64,000 bases of DNA from Bipolaris cookei (taxonomy: Eukaryota > Ascomycota > Dothideomycetes > Pleosporales > Pleosporaceae): positions 124,001-188,000 of the forward strand of contig NRSV01000048.1 of NCBI GenBank assembly GCA_002286855.1, read 5' to 3'. A program made the position numbers and the translations under genes. The notes beneath the pieces are model-generated. The model saw only the letters and a list, made by a program, of their open reading frames with translations. It did no database searches and was not told the origin of the DNA. Below, piece by piece: positions 22,112 through 34,818 of the stretch (its first letter is position 1; each line of letters starts with the position of its first letter).

Positions 22112-25100
22112 CTGGTAGTCTGGATAGCGCCGACTCAAAGCCAAGGCGCGCAGGTCTAGACCGTGGCGAAGAAGCGGTTCTCCGCCGGATCCACACAGGC
22201 ACCAACCCTCGGCCCGGATAAACATGACGATGGGACAATCACATGTGCATTGGCCACAGGTCCCGGGACGAGTAGCATTACCACCGCTACTACCACTACT
22301 CCACTCTTTATTTGCAGCGTCTACTTTTTTTTTACCTTTTGGATTATCTAGCGCCTTCTGATTTCATATTTGTATTTTGGATACCCACTGTTCTGATGCG
22401 CAACACGCGCATCAGCATGTCTCGGCTACGGGGACATGGGCGTTTTTATTTCGGCCTCCGGCGTTTATACGGGAAAAGACGGGGAACGGGTTTTATGGAT
22501 TTTGGATGAGCGCATCTTACAGACATGGCACGGGCAAGGGATGATGTGCTCCGCTCCTGGTTGTGGGATCGCTTTTACGAGGTCTGTCTTGGCGTTGGGC
22601 TGCGATGCAGGCAAAATCACACTGTCGAGGCAAACGGGTGTGCGTTCCTTGACAGGAGGAGCACAGACGCCTTCGCTGCACAGGGTTCGCTTATTTTTCT
22701 TGTTTGGCTTCGTTGCTCCCAGCTACGCCGTTTCACGAATCGCATGGAATGGGTTTGTGCACATTTTGTTCTAGAAGCTAGCTTTTTTTAAGTTGGAAAT
22801 CACACGTTGTTTTTACCACTACTCGCATCTTCTTACGTGTTTGACGACTCTACTCTACTCTAGGCCTGGCCCACCCACTGCCCACACCGTATATTGAGTG
22901 TGCAGCGACGATAACTGTCTGACCGCTACAAGCGGAGCCAAGAGCACAAAGTTATCGCCTAAGGAAGAGACTTGTACACCGCAAAGCAAGCATCAAGGGC
23001 TTGGCTTCCGCCCGCCGGATCCACGGCAACTCACCAGACAGACACTACTCTATGCCCAGTGTCGCCAGTAATAAGCAAAGCTAATGCGGGCAAAGACGAA
23101 ATCATGCCACTGGCCGCGCTCTAGATGGCTGCTTTTGTGCCACCTTGCCGAGCCACACCACCTGTGCCACATCTCTACCCTCCCTCAGCTCTGTTTCGGC
23201 GTCACTCTAGACCCCCCCTCCCTCTGCACGGACGCGTCATCGGTCTTTTTTTCGAAAGTCTTCTCTGCCCACTCGCCGCGCTATCGATATCCACCCGCAG
23301 TCATACTTACACCACAGGACATGGCTGCAGCCTGCAGCTATGCTTGTCGCCTTGTCACTGCCAAGGCCCGGTACTTGGTGAAGTACTCGCACTGGCATAC
23401 TGGCATTGGAAAGTGGATAATGGTCAGGGGGAAAGGGCGAGGGGTATGTTACACATACACACACACTCATATGTACATGCATACATGGCTGTATGTAAGT
23501 ACATATGTAAAAAGTTACGTACATGCATCCGGATATCAACCAACGCCGCTGCTGCTTTTCCTCCGCCGCCACGCCCGCGGTCGCCGCCGTCACCGCGCAT
23601 GGCTTGCAAAATATTCTCCATCACCAAAGCAAATGCTTCACACAGCCCCGGGACTGAGGTCCGACAAGGAAATCCTTTACGCCAACAGCGGTTATCCTTT
23701 CACATCCTCCCTACGTGTTGCTTTCTCTTACTCTATGCTGCCGCGATTAGCCCCGCTCCCCCCTCTCTCTCTATACCCCCCAAACTCTATTCCCTGGCGC
23801 CTCTCGTATGACAACCCGCTGCCGCGACCACCTTCCCTAGATGCTAACAACTTTCCTACCCTAATTTCGGTGCCCGCAACAGTAGGATAAGGTTTCAGCG
23901 TAAACGGACAAAATATGGCAACACAAGCGCATCATCAAGATCATCGTTCGATTAGTCATATTGCATGTCCTTCAAGTTTTCTTGACTTGCCTGTTTGGAA
24001 CCTTTGCTCCTCGATTATGAATTTGGATGCTCGCACACAAAGGGTAAGCTATCATGCAGACTTGGAGAAATCAAGTTATACCAAATACCCTCAATGAACC
24101 TGATTTTCGTACCTCAAGTCTGTGTGATGGTCCTGGAGTTTGGTTCTGGTGATGCTTCGTCAACGCCGATCGCACCTTTGACGAACCTTGGAAGAAGAAA
24201 ATACCACGAAACAGCGCATCACACGAGGGGGAAGCGGTGCGTGCGTGCACCGAGCAAACAAAAGTCAAAGTAGCATTAAGCTTGCCCAGCCCGCGATCAG
24301 CGTGCTTGTTACGGTCTTGCCGTCTTCAAGGGATGCTAAGAACAACAAGGTTTCCCAAGTCGACGCACGGTAAGGTTTGATTTATTGGAGGGTATGTGCA
24401 CAGAAGAAATGTTTCACCCACGTCCACACACGTAAGTGACGATCTCCAAAAGAAAAAAGGCCCAAAGGATAAGCATGCTAAGAGATTGCAAGTGCGAGGC
24501 TTGTTTTCGCCGGCCCGCTATGTTGCGTCGCACGAATCCCCTTGTTGGGGCTCTGTTACATTGCAGAACAGCATCGACCGCCACTGTATTCGTGACATTG
24601 GCTGTGCTACATTGCACCACTCACAGTACCTGTAATGCAACAAACCTCAGCCACAGCTAGGTGTCGAAACATTCATCCATCCATCCAACCAACCACCTTT
24701 GTACAACTTAGCCGCAGTTACATGCAACCCCTAGCTACTCTATGTAACGAGCAATCCCAAGTCACTTACCCCCCCCCCCCTCATCTCCCACCTTTTTTTT
24801 TCAAAGTGATCCATCACACCCACCAAACACGACGCAATGCAGTCACCAGTACCAGTACCACTCTTAAACCCCTCCCCTCCCTTCCACCCATCCATCAGTG
24901 ATTGGATCGCCCACAAGAATCAAGCTTTCCCATCCCTCCTCAACAAAGCAAAAACCCCAAATCGCCAGACTCAAGCTTTTTTGATCGTCCATCCCTACAT
25001 GCCGTCTCCGGAACTTCCCCCCTTCCCCTCACACCTGTACCCAAGGCAAGACTTGAAGGAAAAGAAGTAACTGATCAGCCGCTAAACTTCAATATTTTGT

Positions 25101-25250
25101 TGCTCTGGTATCACAACGTGTGATAATGTGTCTCAATTCAAGTTTTTGCACGCGGTCGATCCCGTGGTGAGAAAGTGGAAATCGCTTGATTGTGATTGAA
25201 CGCGCGGTAAGGTACACATATGTCCCTCCCCCCTCCCTCTTTCCTCTTGT

Positions 25251-25274
25251 AGAGAGAGAGAGAGAGAGAGAGAG
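25251..25274. repeat. GA dinucleotide microsatellite
   Basis: Twelve AG units in a row, followed by an imperfect AGAAAG tail. No association with a gene is seen. Confidence 0.9.
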
Positions 25275-27108
25275 AAAGAAAAAGATAGAGGTAGAGAGTG
25301 AGGCTTACAGCCGAGGTTAGCCAGTTTTTAGGTCCCTATTTATCCGTAAGTGTCTTTGCTTTTGTGGATGGGGATGGGGGAAAGTGAGGCGGACTGAGGT
25401 AGATGGTTGTAAGGATGGGTGTTAGGAAGAGTGGAAGGGGATGTATGTAGTTACAGCACTATATCTAAGATTCTACGATATACATGTCCGCGTAACTACG
25501 TGGTTTTATGTTGAGCTAGGCAATCCGCCAGAGTGATGGAGGTTGGAAATGTTATAGTAGGAAAATCACAATTGCGTACTTGACGCTGATAAAGCCTTCT
25601 TTTTTCTTTTTTTTTCTTTCTTTCTTTCGCGGTCTGGGATGGAAGTAGGAAGGGGATTTCAGATGTTTGGGGGGGGGGGATGAAGTGTATATCGGTACTG
25701 TATCTGATGTCGCCCATATGTTTTCTGTCCAACTACTGGTGTGGACTTCAATTATATCCACATCCAAGTTAGTACTGCAATAAGTGACGTTGGAGTACTT
25801 GGAATCTCTTACCTATACGATTGGAAGTTTGAAGCATACTGCACTAACCCTGATTTCATTCATGCGCTAGCCATCCGCGTTACCATGTACCTTCTACCAA
25901 GCTGATCTCACAGGATCTCACATCCAATCTGGTGACGCAGAACCAAAAAAAAAGGTTAGGAATTTGTGTGGATATATGAAGTTATGTTTCACAGGCTACT
26001 TGCATCGAACATTCGTAGCTACCATTCTATATCATTTCTAACAACGGGGAGATGGTAAACCAGCTTTTCGCCAAGTACATCGCGTCCGTAGGTCTGAGAT
26101 AGGTCGGTATCTTGAAAGTGTAAACAGAGGGTGTAGGTGGTTTAGTTGCTGTTTGGTCTTGGGTGGAGAATGGAGAATGTAGTTCAAGTCGAGGTAGGGA
26201 GTGAAGGATGGAAGGGAGAAGAGCGATTTCTTGTTGTGGGTAGTTGGACTTGGTGGGTGGGGTTTCTGAGCTGTTCTTTCTTTAGAAAGAGGGGAGATGC
26301 GCCTGGTTAGTTCTGGAAAAGGGAAAGGGGGGGGAGATGTAGGTGGTCTTGTGAATTTTTATGCACATTACAATGTGCTACTAACTTCATGAGAATGAAC
26401 AGTCTTTCAATGAAACTTGATATTAGACGATGGGATTTATTTCAGCAAAAATTATCAAGTACATCGTCGAATATACTTTCATCACTAGCATCAACTCATT
26501 GACTTTGAATGTATGTAGTGAATTGATCGAGGAAAATAGACAATAATAGATGATTTTCATAACACAAAACTACATAAGAGAATTTAAACCTTGCATACAT
26601 CAATTCATGATGCTTAATCTCCATCTTTAACCATACATACACTAGTAACAAAATTCCCCATGATATCACTTCGCCCATCGACTTTGTCCCACTCTCTTCA
26701 CGATTCCCCTAATGTCCACAGACGCTATGTCAACAAAGTAAAAATCTTCATCTCTGAACCAAACTCACACATATAATACATTCCACCCTTCAGCTCCCCC
26801 CCCTACTTCTTTGATGTTTTCCCTTGATACTCAATATCGTACTGAAAAAAGCTATCCCAGATGCTACTTTTCCGTGCATGCGGTTCTCTCCGCTGGTTGG
26901 TGCTTGGACTCGCAGTTCGCGTGTCAGTCGGGCTGGCCACTTGATTTGTGACGGGCGAATTGTTCATTGAGCGAAGGCTGGATAGCAGGGTCGGTATAGA
27001 GGATTTGCGGGGAGATTGGTACTGCGAGACGGATACCTGTGCGGGCTGTTAGCTGGTATGACAACTGGGGGCTTTGATAGGGGAGCTTAGATTTACAGGA
27101 AGCAAAAC

Positions 27109-30100
27109 CTAAGGTCCCCAGAGTAGGTCGCGCACATTGCTTCCGTTTCCATCGTATACAGTCTTGTCTGGTTCTGCACCGTTCGTCTCTGTTTCTCTCA
27201 AGTGGCTAGGTCCATGGGTTCCGGCTGGGCTTCCTCGTATTGCGGTGGCCGAGTTGGTAGTGGAATTGGCACGCTCGCCTGGTGAGAGGGCTTCTGCAGA
27301 GTTGTTCTTGCCTGCTAGAGGTGCACTCTTCTTACTAGTGCCACTGCTGCGACGGCTGTCGAGTGATTTTCCGAGCTGTGTGGCTGGATCCATCAAGGAC
27401 TTCTTCTTCGACTTCTGCATTTCGCCTTGGCCGGTTTCAAGACTGCTCTTGACGGTCACGGCGCCTTTGATGCCTGGGGTACCGGGTGCCATGGCTTTCT
27501 CTTCGGTGGCTTCCAGCAAGTACCAGCGCAGTCCATCGGAAAGCTCAAAGGGGTTGTCATCTTCAAACGACACTGCATTGCTCGAAGCAACAGAGCGATC
27601 GTCTAACGATGCCCGAGGTGGACCATCCAGGGTTTTGGAGAGGTCAACAACACGCTCTTCTACTTTCGATATGCGTGCCACAAGCCACTCCTTTCCTCCC
27701 AATCGATGTGTATCTTGTTCGCGAAGGAAATAGTGCGGCGCCCCAACATTGAAGGCAGCCCAAGGACGATGCGCGTTATTGCGCGTTGGCAGGAAAAGGG
27801 CTAGATCACCTTCCTTGAATGAGCGATACGCAATCTTATCATGTGAGTCGGCATGGAATCGATGTGCTTTGTCGCGGTATGCTCGGGCTTCCTTTTGCCA
27901 TTTTCGTGCCGTGTGCTCCATATCGCGCATGCGCTTGGCCACAGCATCGCTAAATGTCTCAATGTTGAAGAGGTCCAGCTTGGAAATCAGCTCCTGGTAG
28001 CGCTGGTCTTCCTCTTCTGGGCTCATCGCTTCTGTCCATTGAAGGAAGTGTAAATCGCCTATATCTTCTAGGAAGCGCTTCAGAGGAGTAGGTGAGGGCG
28101 CAGTTGTGCTTCGGCTGATTCCTGCACTAGTATCGGCCATGACAGTGCTATTGCCAAGTTTGGACGCCCTCTGCAGTATCATTTCGCCATTCTCGTGTGT
28201 AATGACGAAACCTAGTGCTTCCAGCAGACGAACTAGGCGTTCATGTTGTGTGTATAGACGCTGGCTGAGATCCTTTGCACGGGTCATGCGTTGATGGGTA
28301 CGCGACGAATCTACCTCTTCCAGCTTGCGCAACCTCTTCTCAGCCTGCATGAGCTCGACGTCAAGGCTGTTGGCATGGGAATTCTTCTCAGCCAACTCTG
28401 TCTGGAGACGGCCAACTTTGGCCTCTTCCTCCTCCACTCGCTTCCGCAGAGCTTCAGAGCCGGTTTCGCCCTCTGCGAATTTCGACCGAAGATCATGTAA
28501 ATGGCTCTTCTCCTCTTCGAGTTGTGCAGTAATCGAGGCTGCCTTTGCCTTTTCTGCGTCTAGATCTTCTCGGACCAAAGCAATCGCCTTCTCATGCTCA
28601 GCCACCTTGGCGTTGAAGTTGTTTTCTTGTTCCTCAATCCTGGCATGAGCGTTCTCGTTGTCGGACTTTGCCACTGCCACGGCCTGCTGGAGCTCCTTCT
28701 GGTAGTTCAGTGACCGCACAGCCACATCCTCAAGTTGCGCGATAAGTGCCGAGTGATCATCAGGTACACTTGTGTCAGGCGAGAGATGGTTGAACACTGT
28801 AGCTAGTGAGTCGCGCTCTTGTGCCCTGGTAGCTTTGAGCTTGATGATTTCAGCCTGGAGTGCTTCTATCTCCTCCTTTGTGCGAGTCTTTTGCTCAGCC
28901 GCTTCCTTGCGCGTCTGTTCAAGCTCAGCAACGAGTTCTTGTACTCTGGTATCGATACCGATTCGCTCGTTGTCGCGACTACCGAGAAGGCGATCCAACT
29001 CGTCTTCAGCCTCCTCAATTCTGGCTTTGTAGATTCGAATTTCATCTTCTAATGACTTTCGCTCCTCGGCAAACTCCTTCTGTTGCGCTCGCATGTTCTC
29101 CATGATGTTATTTGTAGTAGACATGGCCTCTTCGAATCGGCGTTGTTGATCTGCGTCCTCGTCCCTCCGTGACTGGGCTTCATTTTCGAGCTTCGCGCGA
29201 GCTTCCTTTTCGGCTGCGAGTTCCTGTTCAAGGCGCAGGATGCGACGCTTATCCTCTTGTCCTGTGTTTGTCGAAAGCCGCCTCGAGGAGATGGAGGAAC
29301 GTCTGGAGTTTTCTTCCATAGGTCTTGGCGAGGCCACACGCGCTGTTGGTGTTGAAGGTTCCGCTGCATCAGGGATGCTGAATGATGGAGGTGCACCACC
29401 TATAGAGAGCCTGCTGACAGTATTTTGGCGATGTACGAGGTCTTCTAGTCGGCGGACACGGCTCTTGTAGCCTCTCAGCTCCTCTTCCAGCTTTGCATTA
29501 CCCTCCTTCAACACACGCAACTCATCATCGCCTCTCATCATAAGATGTGAACCTCTGCCAAAAGCCGGCTCATGCACACTACCCATTTTGAAATTCTTTG
29601 CACGCTTGATTTGTTGCTTTGTAGGACGGTCCAAGTCTTTGATAGCCTGAGCGAATGCCTCGGCTTCAGACTGTTGGCCATCAAGTCTTTGCAGGTCTTT
29701 GAGGTAGTCTCGGAGCTCTTCGCGGGTAACTGTGGGCCAAACCGTCTTGTCAGGCTGTACGTTCATTTCAAAGCCTAGTGTGCCTCCTTGCACGGCTTCC
29801 AGGTTAACGACATCAGCGATTGGCTTTAGCCACCTCTTACGCCGCCGCTCTTCTTCTTCCTGGAAGGTTGCCATTTCTTCAGCAAGTGACGATGTATCCC
29901 TTTCCATTCTCTCCATCCATTCTCGCCTCCGGACAGCTTCAACGAGTAGCGTGCCGTATACGTATGGTAGGCGACCGACTAGAGAGATGAGCTCAAAGGC
30001 TGCAACCCCCTCTTGCGGTATGCTGATTTGCTCGAGATCTGCGCCCATACTCGCTATAAAGGATTCAATGTTGGCGATGCCCTGCATGCTTCCGACCGAG

Positions 30101-31242
30101 TTTCTGATGGCTGCATTCTTTTGCTCTACAGCCCGTCGCACGAGATCGCTCATTTCTACACTGTATTCCTGTATGGCTGGCAGGAAATTTCGGGTATGCA
30201 ACAAAGCCATCTTGGAGACTTGCGCAACTGATTTGGAGCTTGCCTCGAGCCCCATTACATGCTCAAGGTCTGATTCGACCTTTTTTGCTACTGCGTCGAT
30301 TTCGTTGTACAGACGGACGGGCTCTTCGGTGTCGTCAACCACGGATCGGCTCTGACTCTGGCCAACAGCTTTCAACAAGTCGTTGTAGTCTGCCGCAATT
30401 TTCTCTAGCTGCGTGTTCATCTTGTCCATACGCTTCCCAAAAGCCTCGCGTACGCGCTGGCTAGTGGCCGTGGCCATCTTGACCGCCTCAACATCGAGGA
30501 AGTCCTGGAGCGTCTCACGAACAATCACATTGCTGGGTACATTCTTTGCAGATCGCATCTCCTTGGCCAAAAATCGCTTGAAGTTCAGGATAGCGGAAAC
30601 TGTTCCTAGCTGTGCAAAATCCCTGTCCAGCCTCCGGAGGTTATCTCCTGCTTCCTTTTCTACCCCGTCATACCACTCCTTGGCTGCTTTGTACTTTTGC
30701 TCCAACCCCTTGATATGCGCATCATGGTTTCCAACCGCGACTTGTGTACCCCTTTCGATGGTCGCTTGCTCGGCAAAGTGCTTGGAGGCTATGCGTGACA
30801 TGGAGTGTGACTTCTCGAGAAGCGCAAACGCCCAGTTGCGGCGGGCTTGGAAGAGTGCTTGCCATGCTCCAAGGTCCGTGTTGCTGGTGAGATGATTTGG
30901 CGCATCGTCGGGAATGAAGGGATCGGGTAGAGGCGTCGAGGATATGGCAGCCTGAGGGTTGTTGGAGATCTCGCGACTAAATACAAATATCTCCTTCTAC
31001 AAACACTCGTGTTAGCATGCGGTGGGCAGAATGTAGTGTGCAAAAGAAAAAAGATGACTTGCCTCTGTCAATAGCGCTTGTAGCTTGACATGCTTCCCTT
31101 GGGTTGTGAGCAAGACCTGCTGCTCGGGCGGTATCTCTGTAGTCCTTGAGATCCAATACTTGAGCGCATCGACAGAAGTAAAGGCAACCGGATCAGCGTC
31201 AAGACGCTGGCCCGTATGAGCTACAGCAATTTGTAGCGACAT
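27109..31242 (-). CDS. ATG11: Autophagy scaffold protein Atg11
   Basis: Two exons (31242-31063, 30996-27109) encode 1355 aa. Exon 1 begins MSLQIAVAHTGQRLDADP and ends LQALLTE; exon 2 resumes KEIFVFSREI, the junction expected in this family. The intron 31062-30997 has a GC donor (GAG|GCAAGT). An N-terminal region of helices includes QALFQARRNWAFALLEKSHS, followed by the Atg17-like part. A long coiled coil spans about residues 570-940. The C-terminal Atg11/FIP200 claw lies near 1114-1226 (FKEGDLALFLPTRN, RPWAAFNVGAPHYFL, EWLVARISKVEERV). The last residues, VRDLLWGP, are the usual end of filamentous-fungal Atg11. It scaffolds Atg1 and cargo receptors in selective autophagy. It is divergent from the CENP-H-like gene. 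Confidence 0.96.
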
Positions 31243-31475
31243 CCAGCTCTGCCCTTTTTGCGTGTTGGAGTCTTGTCAGGGCAGCAGCAGGGGCGAGATG
31301 GGGAGTAGAGTGTTGAAGTGTGAGCACATGGGACCAAATACCGCCAAGCATGGTTCACGCAGGGATCTGCGCATGGGCCCACGACACTGCATCATGGTGA
31401 AGGTCAGGCTCGGTCAGATGAACCAGGCCTCGACTGCAATCTTGGAAACACACGGAAACAACAATAGCGGACAGC
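31243..31475. promoter_or_regulatory. Divergent promoter, ATG11 / CENP-H-like
   Basis: Only 233 bp separates the two start codons, so the genes must share promoter space. No specific factor site is convincingly recognised. Confidence 0.45.
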
Positions 31476-32340
31476 ATGGCAACACGGGGCGATGTCGACA
31501 TGGTCGACGTGGCTGCGAAAACACAGGATGCACACGACGACGCGGATTTGCTACAGACAACACACAGCGACGCGTTCGCGTTGTCTGATACTGAGATGCT
31601 AGCCCTGCAGCTCTACGACCAGCTCAAGGAACTGGAGCTGCAGCAGAGCCTCCTACAAGCGCAACAAGCAGGCACGTTGAACATGTCAAATCGGGTTAAG
31701 CAGGGCGGGGATTAATGCAAAGTGTAGCACAAGCGCATGACTTCTCGGCGCTCCCAGATGACTTGGTGGAGGAGCGCCTGACCATAGCGCAGCGCGAGGC
31801 TATGGAAGCGAAGGCAGAGTACGAGATCAGGAACAGAATCACGCACAACGTACTGGTCATGGATCCAGTATTAAAAGCTGTCCATGGGGGCGAGCGGACT
31901 CGATTCACTGAAAAGTTGGTCTCACGTTGGCTGTCACAGTGTGTGGTTGTCTAATGACCTACAGGCGCCTGCTCCCACTCGTGACCGAAAACGACACAAT
32001 CGCCATGACCCATGGTGCTCAAACCGCCAAACTTGCTTCTACTACACGTGCTCTGAGTGCAGCAGAACAAGGAAACATGGTTGCGAACCAGAAGAATCGG
32101 GAGCTGGCACAGACGATGCTTGCTTTGGCCGAAGAAATGAAGGCACAATCAGTGCAGGATATCGAAGACGCGCAGCTGCGCAATCAGGTTGATGCTGTCG
32201 AGAAGCAGCTCGCAGAGTCCAGACGAAGAGTGAAGACGCTCAGGGGGGTATTGTCAGGCATGATTGTGGGGAGTGGGATCAACTGGGCTGCAGACGAGAG
32301 TTTGACGGAGCTGGTGATGGATGATGAAGAGGACAGGTGA
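31476..32340 (+). CDS. CENP-H-like kinetochore protein
   Basis: Three exons (31476-31671, 31728-31914, 31965-32340) give 252 aa. Intron 2 is a normal GTTGGT...CTACAG with a CTAAT branch. Intron 1 has no good GT donor. The best solution uses a GC donor (CAG|GCACGT...GTGTAG); a weak GT-AG alternative is 31676-31722. The acidic N-terminus is followed by helices (LALQLYDQLKELELQQSL), EERLTIAQREAMEAKAEYEI, then the block RLLPLVTENDTIAM and a long helix to residue 230, ending MDDEEDR. This arrangement fits CENP-H/Fta3 of the inner kinetochore (CCAN/Mis6-Sim4 complex). The call rests on the C-terminal pattern from memory and is less secure than the gene itself. Confidence 0.7.
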
Positions 32341-34344
32341 GCTTGTGGTGATAGGGCAGGATAAGTAAATGGAGGATGCATGGTGCAGCCGCGGGGTTCA
32401 AGGGCAGGCTGAAGTGTGATTGTCGTGCTGAAATGGAGCTGGGCTGCCTCACCGGCTGCGCGTGTAACCAGTGTTTGCAGTCTTCTTGTCAAGACGTGTA
32501 TGTGCGCTGGGTGGTGTTTGTTGATCGAGGACGTCATGGCGGTTGCTGGAGCAATGGCGCTGTGATGGAATGGAGCAGTCGCGGGCTCGCTCTAACCTCT
32601 GGCCGACTACGGTCGGGGAAGCGACGGGGGCGCGTTGCCGAACCTCTGACGGGCCGGTCTAGGCGTTGGCGTGCCTGCATGCATGCGTACCTCCCATGCC
32701 GGCCTGCCTGCCGGCCTGCCTGCCTGCCTACCCACCACAGCCACAAGCTTCTTTGGGGGAGTGGCTCGCAGGACCGCCTGGGCAACAGAGGCGGCACCTT
32801 GTGCTTGCGGAGCACAGCCAAAGGGGGAGCGTGCTTGGCACAAGAGGCACGGGGCAGCGTAGTGTGGTCATGTTGACGGGGCAGGAAAAGAGGCAGAGAC
32901 GTGTGGCCAAGAGTGGGCGCATACACAGGGCCATAGATAATACGCCGGTACGTACGGAGGACATTACAAGGCAGGCAGATAGATAGGTATAGTCAAGTCA
33001 GACAGTAGGCCGGGTGGCCGTCACCAAGGCCATGGGCACGACAAGCTGCGGGGTCGGGCACATGAGGCAGGCTGGCCAGTCAGCTCGGATGGTTCGTGGA
33101 GCTCGTGTAATAGCGAGGGTTTGGTGAGGCCATGGAGCCGGGCTGGGTGGCCTCTGGTGGTCGGGGAAGAAGAGCAGGCCGCCGCGCTATTCGAGATAAC
33201 GTCAACCAGGGCCGCCTCGCATACGCCCAACGAATGGTAGACCATGCTCTTCTGCGTGCAATCTAACCAAACTTGAAACTCGCCAGGAGAGAGCAGACGA
33301 AGGGGGCGCCCAAGCATGATGCGCGTCCGTGTTGGCCGCGCGCGCTGCGAGGGTGGGTGCAGGCGTGTTTGGGCGAGGGCGCGGGCCTGGCACGCTGAGA
33401 GACTTGATGGATTGATGAACGGGTCGACTGATGGATTGCTCGTGTCGCTGTCACTGTCGCCATTGCCATTACCGTCGCCTTCACCCTCACAACTCCTGGA
33501 GTCTCTCTCGCCCCCAGCAGGCGGAAAAACGACAGTGCAGCGTGTGCCGTGCGGGCGAGAGTTGGTGCGGTGAGGCAGCGCAGCTCCCGGTGGACAAAGG
33601 AGGGGTGGTGGTCCGGGTGCGCTGCTATGCCATGGCTGCAAAACAAGCGTGCTTACCTAATGCCCTCGCCCTGCCAGGCCGCGCTGTGAGGGTCCTTTGC
33701 GGCCCTCGCTGTTTTCGCTGCGTACTCACCAAAACCTCGCAGTGTAGACCGCCCATACAACTCTGGCCTGCAAAACCTTTGGTGAGTCGTCCCCGCCTGC
33801 AAATGCCAAAGTCGCTTCATCACCAGCACCCCTTTTCGCAACAACACCCTTTTTGCACGCGTTTTCCCGCTCCATTTCGCCCTTCTACTCCTCTCCCAGC
33901 CTTCTTTCTTCATTTCTGGCGACACCATCGCATTCCATTTCTTTCGTCGTCGCCATCACCACGCCCTCCATCCACGCCCATCCCATACTGACCGCAAAAC
34001 AGACCTTTATCAACCCCTTCGATTTTGCTGAATCCGGCAACTTTGGTGAGTACTTGCTCCTTCTATCATCGTAAAATCGCGCATCTTCGCGTCGTGTTGT
34101 GGTGTTTTGCGACCGCGTCACTCTACGCGCATACCAGCCCTGCAACCACCATTGCCTACGCCTACGCCTTCACCACCATCTCCCGCCTTTGCCAGCCAAC
34201 ACCGCTACTCCCCGCCTTCACCCGTGTTACGGGCGTCTGCATTGCTCACCTCGCCTTCCTCGTCTTGCTTTTTGTCCAATATCCCTCTCTTTCTTCTCAA
34301 CCACCGCCCAGCTAACCCCCAACAACAGCACATCAACCAACACC
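32341..34344. other. Intergenic region upstream of NHP6
   Basis: No protein gene is supported. There are CCTGC-rich short repeats around 32698-32730. The last 300-400 bp is CT-rich and represents the NHP6 promoter and leader, including a probable 5' UTR intron. Confidence 0.5.
34046..34328 (+). other. Probable 5' UTR intron of NHP6
   Basis: A consensus donor GTGAGT at 34046 follows a CT-rich leader. A GCTAACCC branch-like element lies about 15 nt before an acceptor AACAACAG ending at 34328, sixteen bases before the NHP6 ATG. Leader introns are common in fungal chromatin-protein genes. This one is predicted from signals only. Confidence 0.45.
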
Positions 34345-34818
34345 ATGCCCAAGGAAAAGACCACCCGCAAGGCTGCGCCTAAGACCAAGGCCGACAAGAA
34401 GAAGAAGGGTAAGCTGTGCTCACGTGCTCCCATTCTCCTCCTACCCTACTAACTAGTTGCAGACCCCAACGCGCCCAAGCGTGGTCTTTCTGCTTACATG
34501 TTCTTCGCCAACGAGCAGCGTGAGAAAGTCCGCGAGGACAACCCAGGCATTAAGTTCGGTAAGTTGATGCTTATTAACCCCTCGTCCGCTCTGTTTCTAA
34601 CCTTCTTGCCCAGGCGAGGTCGGCAAGCTTCTCGGTGAGAAGTGGAAGGCACTCAACGACAAGCAGCGCCAGCCCTACGAGGCTAAGGCTGCTCTAGACA
34701 AGAAGCGCTACGAGCAGGAGAAGGCTGCTTACACGGTATATTTTTCCATCCCCTGCAACCCAAAATCACGTGCTAACAAATCTAGGCTGCCGATGAGGAA
34801 GAGGAAGAGTCCGAGTAA
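34345..34818 (+). CDS. NHP6: HMG-box non-histone chromatin protein Nhp6
   Basis: Four short exons (34345-34408, 34463-34558, 34614-34735, 34786-34818) encode 104 aa. A basic N-terminus (PKEKTTRKAAPKTKADKKKK) precedes one HMG box: DPNAPKRGLSAYMFFANEQR, REDNPGIKFGEVGKLLGEKW, then QPYEAKAALDKKRYEQEK. It ends with an acidic AADEEEEESE tail. Size and order match yeast Nhp6 and the filamentous-fungal single-HMG protein. It binds and bends DNA without sequence specificity and assists FACT, transcription and Pol III initiation. The three introns are 54, 55 and 50 nt with clear CTAAC-like branch points. Confidence 0.97.

Larger units (their letters stand above)
22019..27108. other. Gene-poor 5 kb region
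   Basis: No gene is supported. The longest frames (23084-23890 and 23125-23811, plus) overlap in different frames and are low in complexity. Notable content: a CTT tract 22063-22096, alternating purine/pyrimidine sequence with ACATACATGCATAC around 23450-23530, C-runs near 24769-24780, and a GA tract 25251-25274. From about 25,500 to 26,800 it becomes AT-richer. The end nearest 27108 should hold the ATG11 3' UTR. Confidence 0.5.

Noticed and set aside
23084..23890. Long plus-strand frame of 268 codons, with an overlapping 228-codon frame
   Set aside because: The two frames overlap out of phase and are biased by CA/CT-rich low-complexity sequence, with no domain, signal or supporting splice pattern.
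33021..33641. 206-codon minus-strand frame upstream of NHP6
   Set aside because: Low-complexity (DGNGNGDSDSDTSN) from simple repeats, with competing frames on both strands and no motif.
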